Origin: an uncultured Selenomonadales bacterium | GTDB lineage: Bacteria > Bacillota > Negativicutes > Selenomonadales > Selenomonadaceae | DNA length: 8,761 nucleotides | Direction of reading: 5' to 3' | Assembly (NCBI GenBank): GCA_937877545.1 | Contig: CALFJE010000041.1 | Coordinates: forward strand, 1 to 8,761 | In this document: one piece after another, positions 1 through 6,109 of the stretch | Position numbering within the stretch: the stretch's first letter is position 1 | Layout: each line of letters opens with the position of its first letter | Notes under the pieces: generated by a model | Told to the model about the DNA's origin: nothing | Databases searched by the model: none | The model's input: only the letters and a program-made list of their open reading frames with translations | Translations under genes and position numbers: made by a program

Positions 1-8
1 GGGGGGGG
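1..8 (+). repeat. Poly-G run at window edge (8 or more G)
   Basis: The window opens with eight consecutive G, in frame as Gly-Gly of the truncated GT2 gene. The true length cannot be known because the run touches the edge. It sits just before the conserved 'AWN.G' helix, where GT2 enzymes often have an 'NGG' turn. It may be a second slippage tract like the one at 1145-1155, or only the end of a contig. Confidence 0.5.
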
Positions 9-497
9 TATTGTCAGGCAAAGGCATGGAATATGGGGCTCGACTGTGCACGCGGCGAATATGTCATGTTCCTGCGCGGCGACGAAATTATTTTTCCTAA
101 TGCCGTCCATACGCTGTGCCAAGCCTACTCGAATCACCGGGCGAATCTGATTTGCAGCGTACAGTATCTGGCGGAGAATCCCAAAGGCGACGCTACTATC
201 GGCGGAATCGAAGGCAAGAGATATTTCCGCCGCGTCGACGAACAATTTAAAACGTTGAACGCGCCGTATCTGTTCAAAAGCGACGACCCGTATCAAAAGC
301 TCATAATGACGGGTACGCACGTCTTTAATCCGCTACTCGGCACGAAATTTTTCGACCGCAAATTTCTGACGCAAAACTCTATCCTCTTCAACGAAAACCT
401 CAAGGCGGGTTCCGAATTGCTCTTCCTAACAAACGCGGTCATGGCAAGCAAGGAAATCATGTTCCTGCCGAATCTGTTTTACGTCTCGCCGAAATAA
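1..497 (+). CDS. GT2-type glycosyltransferase, C-terminal part (5' end outside window)
   Basis: Probable sugar transferase for cell-surface glycan; donor and acceptor unknown. The reading frame is open from base 3 to the TAA at 495-497, so the gene starts upstream of the window. The first ATG, at base 33, lies inside the conserved GT2 segment and is not the start: the frame before it reads GGYCQAKAWN. What remains is the helix 'AWNMGLDCARGEY', the strand 'VMFLRGDE' where GT2 enzymes usually carry a DxD metal site, and a tail ending 'LPNLFYVSPK'. This matches residues about 371-523 of the next gene's C-terminal domain along its whole length, so the two are paralogous modules. The GT2 assignment is reasonable. 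Activity is uncertain because the usual first Asp of DxD is Arg. The two leading Gly codons come from a run of at least 8 G at the window edge. Fifteen bases separate it from the next gene, suggesting co-transcription. Confidence 0.72.
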   Translation, partial: GGYCQAKAWNMGLDCARGEYVMFLRGDEIIFPNAVHTLCQAYSNHRANLICSVQYLAENPKGDATIGGIEGKRYFRRVDEQFKTLNAPYLFKSDDPYQKLIMTGTHVFNPLLGTKFFDRKFLTQNSILFNENLKAGSELLFLTNAVMASKEIMFLPNLFYVSPK

Positions 498-512
498 TTT
501 TGAGGAGATGAT

Positions 513-2084
513 TTGGTGGTTATCGTCAATCTGAGCGGAGGGTTCGGCAATCAGTTTTGGCAATACGCTACCGGCAAGTGCATTGCGCACAAGCTGAACA
601 CAGAATTGAAGCTGAATCTGAGTAAATTGAGGGTTGTGACCGATTCGGAGCCAGAAAAACATGATTATTACAGGCTCGGTGATTTCAATATTCAAGAAAA
701 TATCGCGACGCCCGAAGAGGTTACGCACGTAACCGGAAATGGGATAATTCCTCCGCCGATACCCGACCTTAGAAATTGCAAGCAAGATATTTTGATTCAG
801 GGCAGTTGGATGATGCCCCACGAGGCTTATTACGCCGAAATTATCGACATCATACGAAAAGAGTTCACGCTAAAGAAACCGCTAAGTCCGACCGCCAAGG
901 CTTGGAAACAAAAAATCCTCGCCGAGGAGTGCGCGGTATCGTTGCACGTGCGCCACGGCGATTATGCCTACAATCCGAATCTCAAAAGGCAATTTTGGGC
1001 AGCTATCCTGCCGCTCGATTATTATTATACTTGTGTAGATATTTTGAAGTCCCGCTACGACCGGCTTAAGCTCTTTGTCTTCTCGAACAATATTAACTGG
1101 TGCAAGGAAAATCTTCGCCTCGGCGTGCCGACCGAATTTGTTTCGGGGGGGGGGGATATATCAGACATTGAAGAATTCCACTTGATGAACGTCTGCAAGC
1201 ACAATATCATTGCTCATAGCACTTTCAGCTATTCGGCAGCATCTATGAATGCAAATCCTCATAAAAAGATTTTGCGCCCATATGCTACGAATGCCGAAAC
1301 GGTTCAGCGATTTAATGCTTGGTTGCAGGGGAATAAAAATCAGTTCCTAGACTCCGGTACGTGGATCAGTGTCCCGTTTGATTTTTACAATCAGCCGAAT
1401 ATCACAATGCGCCCCCGCTTTTCGTTGTTGCTGGTCGTCAATGATGACGCCGCGATACTTAAGGAAACGCTCGGCAGTATCTTGGGGCAGGATTATAAAT
1501 TTTACGAGCTGATAATCGTCGACAACTGCTCGACCGACGGCAGCGGCAAGCTTTGCAGGCAAGCCGCTCAAGGTCGCGACAACGTCACGCTGATTAAACT
1601 CTGGAACAAAATTCCGAAGGGTGCCGCGTGGAATAAAGCTCTCGACCTGGCGCAAGGTGACTTCGTCCTGTTCCTTAAAGGCAACGACCGCTTGCTGTCC
1701 AACGCTTTGAGCCAAATGTATTTGACGAACGAATATTATCTTGCTGACGTGGTTGCTTCGACCGTGTGGCTGAGGCAAAACGACGGCGGCAATATCGACT
1801 TGGCGGGCAGAAAATTCGCTATGGAGCAAGATGCGGCACTTCAGAACTTGAAGGGCATATTCCATGCGAAATTCGATAAAGCGACGTTGCTTAGAATTTT
1901 CGCGGCGAATGGCGACAATGCTCCTATCGCAACGAAGATTTTCAAGCGCAAATTCCTGGCGGACAAAGGTATACGATTCAATGATACTGACGACGCGGAG
2001 TTACTCTTCACGATGGACGCCATGTTTCAATCCAATGAAAATATTTTTGTTCCGAATGTCTTTTACATTGCGCCTCGGAAATAG
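513..2084 (+). CDS. Two-domain glycosyltransferase: GT11 alpha-1,2-fucosyltransferase-like plus GT2-like domain
   Basis: Probable addition of L-fucose from GDP-fucose, plus a second sugar-transfer module, for cell-surface glycan. Residues 1-275 form a GT11 domain: N-terminal 'LSGGFGNQFWQYATGK' (7-22), the family motif H-x-R-x-G-D as 'HVRHGDY' (145-151), 'FVFSNNINWCKENL' (188-201) and 'LMNVCKHNIIAHSTFSYSA' (224-242). Residues about 303-523 form a GT2-like domain: 'SLLLVVNDD', 'LIIVDNCSTDGSG', 'AAWNKALDLAQGDFVLFLKG'. GT11 proteins are usually about 280-300 residues, so this is a fusion. Where the family typically has FSWWGAWLN, this protein has FSYSAASMN. The GT2 DxD position reads K-G-N-D. The TTG start at 513 follows GAGGAG (502-507) by 5 bases; GTG at 516 is equally possible. 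Eleven G at 1145-1155 encode Gly212-214, and a one-base change would stop translation within about ten codons. Confidence 0.85.
   Translation: MVVIVNLSGGFGNQFWQYATGKCIAHKLNTELKLNLSKLRVVTDSEPEKHDYYRLGDFNIQENIATPEEVTHVTGNGIIPPPIPDLRNCKQDILIQGSWMMPHEAYYAEIIDIIRKEFTLKKPLSPTAKAWKQKILAEECAVSLHVRHGDYAYNPNLKRQFWAAILPLDYYYTCVDILKSRYDRLKLFVFSNNINWCKENLRLGVPTEFVSGGGDISDIEEFHLMNVCKHNIIAHSTFSYSAASMNANPHKKILRPYATNAETVQRFNAWLQGNKNQFLDSGTWISVPFDFYNQPNITMRPRFSLLLVVNDDAAILKETLGSILGQDYKFYELIIVDNCSTDGSGKLCRQAAQGRDNVTLIKLWNKIPKGAAWNKALDLAQGDFVLFLKGNDRLLSNALSQMYLTNEYYLADVVASTVWLRQNDGGNIDLAGRKFAMEQDAALQNLKGIFHAKFDKATLLRIFAANGDNAPIATKIFKRKFLADKGIRFNDTDDAELLFTMDAMFQSNENIFVPNVFYIAPRK
1145..1155 (+). repeat. Poly-G11 homopolymer, candidate phase-variation tract
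   Basis: Eleven uninterrupted G lie in the middle of the GT11 domain, reading TCG GGG GGG GGG GAT (Ser-Gly-Gly-Gly-Asp, residues 211-215) in the in-frame state. No other interior G run in the window approaches this length. With 12 G the frame reaches TGA after about five further codons; with 10 G it reaches TGA after about nine. Either change removes the last GT11 motif and the entire GT2 domain. Long G/C tracts inside glycosyltransferase genes are the classic slipped-strand switches of Helicobacter, Campylobacter and similar hosts. Here the switching is inferred. Confidence 0.8.
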
Positions 2085-4399
2085 TGCCCGCGTGTGAAGT
2101 TTTCAATTTCCGCGCCGCCCGACTTGTAAGCGCGAACAACCTGCGCGGTTTCTTTAAGCGTCAAAGCGCGACAATCGACACGAATCCGCGCCACGCCCCC
2201 GAACTTTGCGCGGTGCTCAATCATGGAAAGCGTCTTGGCGTTCAAAATGTGCATACGACAAAATTGGTCGGTGACGACGGGGAAACGCTCGCCCAGCCTG
2301 TCGCGCAGATAATAATCCTCAGCCCTGCAAACGTGCGGGCAATTTTTTTTGTCCAAGCCGCCCAAGAAACTGCCAAGTACGCAATAAGCCGAAATCATCA
2401 GCTCCTGCCGCCCGTGGACAATGCACTCAACCGGCAACGGAGATTTTTTTGCGAGGCTCTTAACTTGCGTCAAGTTCAATTCGGGCGATAATGTCACGCC
2501 CGCCACGCCGAGGTTTGCAAGGAAATTTATCGTCGCGGCGTTGAAGACGTGGAGCGAATAATCCGTGCGAATCGGAACGTCGGCAAGACCTTTGACGAGG
2601 CGCAACGTCGCGAGGTTGTGAATATAAACGGCGTCGAATCCTTCGGGCAAGGTAAGGCGTTCGCCCTCGCGGAGAATCCTCGGCGTAGCCCAAGATATTT
2701 TCCTCCCGCGCTTATGTGCAAGCTCAATCGCCGCCGCAATGTCTTTGACGGGCTGATTCGTGAAAGTCTCGCCGCCGAATAAAATTTCGTCCGCGCCGGC
2801 GTCGAGGGCGGCTTTCAACTTCTCCAACGTGTCAACGTGCGCGATAAGCTTCGTCGTGTCGACCGCGCAGGGAGGATAAATTTTCACTGCGGGGGCGTCG
2901 ACGGGCTTGCGTTCAAACTTTTTAAGCCGCGCACTTTCCAAAAGTTCAACGGCTCGGCGGCGCACGTCGTTCAGCTCGCTGATTGGTATCATCAAGTTAT
3001 CGTCGAGGTCAGCTGAAATTTTATCCAGCATAAAAACCGAATTGCCCAGCCGCCCGATTTGATTTTTTAGCGTGTCCAAAGTCAGCGGGCGATTCAAGGC
3101 GGGTTCGGCTAAAAATTTCGTCTGTGCGGCAGCCGTGTTGCCGTCGGCGTCGGTCAGCGTCAACGTCAACGGCTCGTCCAGTTTGGCTTTAACGTCCGCT
3201 ACAATGCCAATCCTCCGCACAAAGCCGCCCGTAAAATATTTTCGCGCTTCGGCTGTCAATTCCGCGTCGAATATCTTAAACGCCCTGTCGTGCACGCGAA
3301 CACCGCGCGTCGGAGCCGCAACCTCGCAAAAGTCTCCGCGCAGATTAAATTCCTCGACAGTGAACGTCACGCGCCCGCCGACCTTTACCCAAATCTCAAC
3401 CTGGTCGCCAATATTCAAAGGCTCGGCAAGCTTAAGCGTAAGTTTGTCGCGCCCGACCTCAGCCACGCGCCCGATAAGCACGCCGCGATTGTTCGGCTTC
3501 ATGTCGCTGATTAGGTGCCTGCCGGGATTTTTTTCAAGGTAAGCCGTCGTGAAGTCGCGATTAAAAATCTGCGCAAGCTTGCGTTTGGCGGAGGGCGTCG
3601 CAATGTGATTGTCCAACGCGTCGCGATAAACCTTGACGACCGTCGCAACGTATTCGGGACGCTTCATGCGCCCTTCAATCTTGAGGCTCGTGACGCCCGT
3701 ATCAATCAGCCTCGGCAACAAGTCCGGCGTGTTCAAGTCTTTGGGGCTAAGCAAGTATTTGCCCGCGTCGTGCAAAAGATTTTTGCCGTTAGCGTCGACC
3801 AGCTCATAGGGCAGGCGACAAGGTTGGGCGCATCGTCCGCGATTGCCACTGCGCCCGCCAATCAGCGAACTCATCAGGCATTGCCCCGACCAACACACGC
3901 ATAACGCGCCGTGAATAAAAATTTCCGTCTCAATCGGCGCGTCGCGACAAATCGCCTCAATCTCGGCTAAAGTCAGCTCGCGGCTCAAAACTGCGCGTGT
4001 AAAGCCCAACTCAGCCAATGCCGCCACGCCCGCCGAATTGTGAATCGTCATTTGCGTGGAGGCGTGCAACGGAATTTCGGGCGCGACTTGACGGGCAACA
4101 GACGCCGCCCCCAAGTCTTGAACCAACAACGCGTCAACGTGCGCCTTCCGCAAAAATTTTATGTAAGCCGCGAACTCGTCAAGCTCCTCGTCGGCGATTA
4201 GCGTGTTCACCGTGACGTGAACGGCGACTCCGCGCAGATGAGCGAACTCCGCCGCCCTAATCAACGCGTCGCCCGCAAAGTTCTCGGCGTAGGCTCGCGC
4301 CCCGAATTTTTCGCCCGCCAAATAAACTGCGTCCGCGCCCGCCTCCACCGCCGCACGTAACGCCTCAAAACTTCCAGCCGGTGCCAAAAGTTCAACCAA
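2063..4399 (-). CDS. U32 peptidase-family protein with DUF3656-type middle region, RlhA-like (putative RNA hydroxylase)
   Basis: Member of the U32 'collagenase-like protease' family. Characterised relatives of this architecture, such as E. coli RlhA, hydroxylate 23S rRNA C2501; TrhP relatives modify tRNA. Numbering from the TTG at 4399 (778 aa): N-terminal 'VELLAPAGS' and 'GADAVYLAGEKFGARAY'; the full U32 signature E-x-F-x2-G-A-L-C-x4-G-x-C-x-M-S at 159-177; a cysteine set at 167, 169, 174, 190 and 194 that could hold an Fe-S cluster; 'EGRMKRPEYVA' at 242-252; a beta-rich middle region; then a second U32-like barrel (about 515-720) with 'HGRQELMISAYC' and further cysteines at 673, 687, 691 and 714. 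TTG is chosen because GGGGAGG (4414-4408) lies 8 bases upstream and homologues begin right at this motif. ATGs at 4420 and 4495 lack good ribosome sites. The 3' end overlaps the facing glycosyltransferase gene by 22 bases. The RNA-modifying role is inferred from family. Confidence 0.88.
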   Translation of the reverse strand: MVELLAPAGSFEALRAAVEAGADAVYLAGEKFGARAYAENFAGDALIRAAEFAHLRGVAVHVTVNTLIADEELDEFAAYIKFLRKAHVDALLVQDLGAASVARQVAPEIPLHASTQMTIHNSAGVAALAELGFTRAVLSRELTLAEIEAICRDAPIETEIFIHGALCVCWSGQCLMSSLIGGRSGNRGRCAQPCRLPYELVDANGKNLLHDAGKYLLSPKDLNTPDLLPRLIDTGVTSLKIEGRMKRPEYVATVVKVYRDALDNHIATPSAKRKLAQIFNRDFTTAYLEKNPGRHLISDMKPNNRGVLIGRVAEVGRDKLTLKLAEPLNIGDQVEIWVKVGGRVTFTVEEFNLRGDFCEVAAPTRGVRVHDRAFKIFDAELTAEARKYFTGGFVRRIGIVADVKAKLDEPLTLTLTDADGNTAAAQTKFLAEPALNRPLTLDTLKNQIGRLGNSVFMLDKISADLDDNLMIPISELNDVRRRAVELLESARLKKFERKPVDAPAVKIYPPCAVDTTKLIAHVDTLEKLKAALDAGADEILFGGETFTNQPVKDIAAAIELAHKRGRKISWATPRILREGERLTLPEGFDAVYIHNLATLRLVKGLADVPIRTDYSLHVFNAATINFLANLGVAGVTLSPELNLTQVKSLAKKSPLPVECIVHGRQELMISAYCVLGSFLGGLDKKNCPHVCRAEDYYLRDRLGERFPVVTDQFCRMHILNAKTLSMIEHRAKFGGVARIRVDCRALTLKETAQVVRAYKSGGAEIENFTRGHYFRGAM

Positions 4400-4442
4400 A
4401 GTTAAAACCTCCCCTGTCATAAAAAATTTTCTGATAAGTAGC

Positions 4443-4471
4443 AGGATAAATCGCCGGCTTGCAGAATTCAA
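4443..4471 (-). promoter_or_regulatory. Candidate sigma-70 promoter for the U32 gene
   Basis: On the minus strand, TTGAAT (4471-4466) and TATCCT (4448-4443) are separated by exactly 17 bases. Each hexamer matches consensus at 4 of 6 positions. The placement, about 45 bases upstream of the TTG start at 4399, is sensible. This is a pattern match only. No equally good promoter was seen on the plus strand for the PTS gene. Confidence 0.35.
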
Positions 4472-4517
4472 GTAAAAATTTGTTGAGGAGTTCATAAGAC
4501 TTACGGGAGGGCTTTCA

Positions 4518-5033
4518 ATGGCGAAAAAGTATTACAGCACAAAAATCGTGGGCGTCGGCGGCGAGGTCTCAAAGTTCACCAGCCTCGTTAAAATGCTCGT
4601 TATCTTCGATGATTCGATGGTTCTGCCCGAACTGCGCGATTTCTCCGTGCTCCACAGCGGCAACAAACTTACCGACGTTATCAAGGCGGGCGACATCCTC
4701 CAAATCGCCGACAGCAAATTTAAAATCCTCAAGGTCGGCAACGAGGTCAACAACAACATTCGCAGCCTCGGTCACATCGTTATCAAGTTCAACGACGACA
4801 AAGAGGAATTGCTCGAAGGCAGTCTGCACGTCGAGGATAAGCCTATTCCGAAGATTCGTATCGGCGACGAAATTTCAATCCTTGAGGCGAGTGCGGCGGC
4901 TCTTAGCGGCTCGACGGCTGTGGTTGTCGGCACCGATACCGCGCTTTGCGCCACGCTCCGGCTCATTCTCAACGACAACGGCGCGAAGGTTATCGAGGGC
5001 GAAGACGCGGACATTATCGTTAAGGTTAAATAA
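4518..5033 (+). CDS. Glucitol/sorbitol-type PTS IIA protein with C-terminal extension
   Basis: PTS EIIA of the glucitol (GutA/SrlB) family, a cytoplasmic protein that accepts phosphate from HPr and passes it to a cognate IIB. Residues 1-122 follow E. coli SrlB from memory: 'STKIVGVGG' at the N-terminus, 'FSVLHSGNKL' aligned with 'FIHCHGEL' so that His46 corresponds to the phosphorylated His43, then 'GDILQIADSKFKILKVGNEV', 'NIRSLGHIVIKF' and a C-terminal 'GSLHVED...IRIGDEISIL'. SrlB is about 123 residues; this protein has 171. The extra 124-171 segment, beginning 'SAAALSGSTAVVVGTD', looks like the first strand-helix-strand of a Rossmann fold. The ATG at 4518 has GGGAGGG (4505-4511) ideally placed. 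No IIB, IIC or sorbitol-phosphate dehydrogenase gene is nearby, so the role may be regulatory or served by a distant permease. Many codons end in C, suggesting high expression. Confidence 0.85.
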   Translation: MAKKYYSTKIVGVGGEVSKFTSLVKMLVIFDDSMVLPELRDFSVLHSGNKLTDVIKAGDILQIADSKFKILKVGNEVNNNIRSLGHIVIKFNDDKEELLEGSLHVEDKPIPKIRIGDEISILEASAAALSGSTAVVVGTDTALCATLRLILNDNGAKVIEGEDADIIVKVK

Positions 5034-5052
5034 TTCACGGTCATAAATTTTC

Positions 5053-5087
5053 GACTGCCGGTCACAATCGCGGGCGGCAGTCTTTTT
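5053..5087 (+). terminator. Intrinsic terminator after the PTS IIA gene
   Basis: GACTGCCG (5053-5060) pairs perfectly with CGGCAGTC (5075-5082) around a 14-base loop, followed directly by TTTTT (5083-5087). It begins 20 bases after the PTS IIA stop and ends 21 bases before the inferred SIS isomerase start. It should therefore end the IIA transcript, or attenuate transcription entering the downstream operon. Confidence 0.8.
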
Positions 5088-5093
5088 AATGCA

Positions 5094-5100
5094 AAGGGAG
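5094..5100 (+). promoter_or_regulatory. Ribosome binding site deciding the SIS isomerase start
   Basis: AAGGGAG is a good Shine-Dalgarno match, but no ATG, GTG or TTG follows at usable distance in the isomerase frame. The codon eight bases downstream is ATC (5109); ATT (5103) is only two bases away. This spacing is the main reason for proposing an ATC start. Confidence 0.5.
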
Positions 5101-5108
5101 CGATTAAA

Positions 5109-5765
5109 ATCAAGACTACTACGGCAAAAAAAATCGACGAGCTGATTAAGCGTTACCCCGCGCTGGAGGTATGTCGGGGCAGTTTAAGCGCGGCGGTCGA
5201 GACGATTTGCGAAAGTTATCGCGCCGGCGGGAAGTTGATAATTTGCGGCAACGGCGGCTCGGCGGCTGACGCAATGCATATCGTCGGCGAGCTTATGAAG
5301 GGCTTCCTCCTTCCGCGCAGGATTGAGGAGTTCAAGCCCGAATTCTTGGCACGGGCACAGGAGCTTTTCCCTGCCGACGTGGAATTTTTCAAGGCGAATT
5401 TGCAAGGAGCACTGCCCGCCGTGAGCTTGGTCGGCGAAACCGCCTTGCTGACCGCCTTCGCAAACGACGTGTCGCCGAATTTAATTTTCGCGCAACAACT
5501 CTTCGGGCTGGGGCGGCGCGAGGACGTGTTGCTTGCGATTTCCACTTCGGGCAATTCGGATAACGTGCTGTTTGCGGTTGAGGTCGCCAAAATCATGGGG
5601 ATAAAAGTCGTGGCGATGACGGGGCGGCGCGGCGGACGTTTGCGCCACTTATCGGACGTGTCAATTTGCGTGCCCGCCGAGGGTTCGTATGCGATTCAGG
5701 AGTTGCACCTGCCGATTTACCACATGATTTGCATAGCGGCGGAAAATGAATTTTTCGGAGCGTGA
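5109..5765 (+). CDS. gmhA: SIS-domain phosphoheptose isomerase (GmhA-like)
   Basis: Probable isomerisation of sedoheptulose 7-phosphate to D-glycero-D-manno-heptose 7-phosphate, the first step to ADP-heptose for LPS core or other glycans. Numbering from 5109 (218 aa): 'KKIDELIKRYPALEVC' (7-22), phosphate loop 'CGNGGSAAD' (46-54), 'MHIVGEL' (56-62) with Glu61 matching E. coli GmhA Glu65, 'STSGNS' (145-150), and 'IQELHLPIYH' with His200 matching catalytic His180. About 25-30 residues (67-102) are inserted relative to the 192-residue E. coli protein. The nearest conventional start is TTG at 5235, which would delete the whole first helix and begin right at the sugar-binding loop, and is rejected. 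The N-terminal match to family members continues upstream to about 5109, where AAGGGAG sits 8 bases before an ATC. The start is therefore odd. A general sugar-phosphate isomerase role cannot be excluded. Confidence 0.82.
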   Translation: MKTTTAKKIDELIKRYPALEVCRGSLSAAVETICESYRAGGKLIICGNGGSAADAMHIVGELMKGFLLPRRIEEFKPEFLARAQELFPADVEFFKANLQGALPAVSLVGETALLTAFANDVSPNLIFAQQLFGLGRREDVLLAISTSGNSDNVLFAVEVAKIMGIKVVAMTGRRGGRLRHLSDVSICVPAEGSYAIQELHLPIYHMICIAAENEFFGA

Positions 5766-5770
5766 TAGTT

Positions 5771-6109
5771 TTGCACGAGGCAACTCTTGCGGAAAATATC
5801 TTGAACATTGCGCTTGAGGCGGCGCGGCAAAATCACGCGGCTAAGGTTTTCAAGGTTGGCTTGACGTTGGGCGATATGGCGGGCGTTGAGGTCGAAGCGT
5901 TGAATCTTTCCTTCGACGTGCTTAAAAAAGATACTTCCGCCGAGGACGCCGAGCTTGTGATTAAACGCGTGCCGATTAGCGCGACGTGCAACCAGTGCGG
6001 CAAGACTTTCCGGCTTGAGCGGTACAATTTCTTTTGCCCCGACTGCGACGGCGTGTTGATTCTGCAGAGCGGGCGCGAGCTTTTGGTTGACTTCGTAGAT
6101 TGCGAGTAG
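5771..6109 (+). CDS. hypA: HypA, hydrogenase nickel-insertion protein
   Basis: Nickel metallochaperone that works with HypB to load Ni into the large subunit of [NiFe] hydrogenase. The start is set by biology: mature HypA must begin Met-His-Glu because the N-terminal amine and His2 bind nickel. TTG CAC GAG at 5771 gives 'MHEATLAENIL', whereas GTG at 5762 would add three residues and destroy the site. GGAG (5757-5760) lies 10 bases upstream. The length of 112 residues is normal. The zinc domain is intact, with Cys73-x2-Cys76 and Cys89-x2-Cys92 ('CNQCG', 'CPDCDG'). The gene begins 5 bases after the SIS isomerase stop and ends flush against hypB, consistent with co-translation of the pair. Confidence 0.94.
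   Translation: MHEATLAENILNIALEAARQNHAAKVFKVGLTLGDMAGVEVEALNLSFDVLKKDTSAEDAELVIKRVPISATCNQCGKTFRLERYNFFCPDCDGVLILQSGRELLVDFVDCE

Noticed and set aside
1347..1865. Long open frames antisense to the glycosyltransferase and others antisense or out of frame to the hyp and his genes.
   Set aside because: Their translations show no recognisable family, and they mirror well-supported genes; they are by-products of codon composition.
2076..2112. Inverted repeat CGGAAAT / ATTTCCG in the convergent gene end, as a possible terminator.
   Set aside because: The stem is 7 bases with a 23-base loop and there is no T-run after it on either strand, so it is not a credible intrinsic terminator.
2343..2350. 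T8 run (A8 on the coding strand of the U32 gene) and a similar A8 at 7709-7716 in hisA as phase-variable tracts.
   Set aside because: They are ordinary Lys-Lys codons inside conserved genes, and A runs of this length recur in the window. They are less striking than the G11.
4400..4495. ATG codons at 4495 and 4420 as starts of the minus-strand U32 gene.
   Set aside because: They lack a ribosome site, and the extra residues (ending MTGEVLT) match nothing in the family. GGGGAGG precedes TTG 4399 at ideal spacing, and homologues begin at 'ELLAPAGS'.
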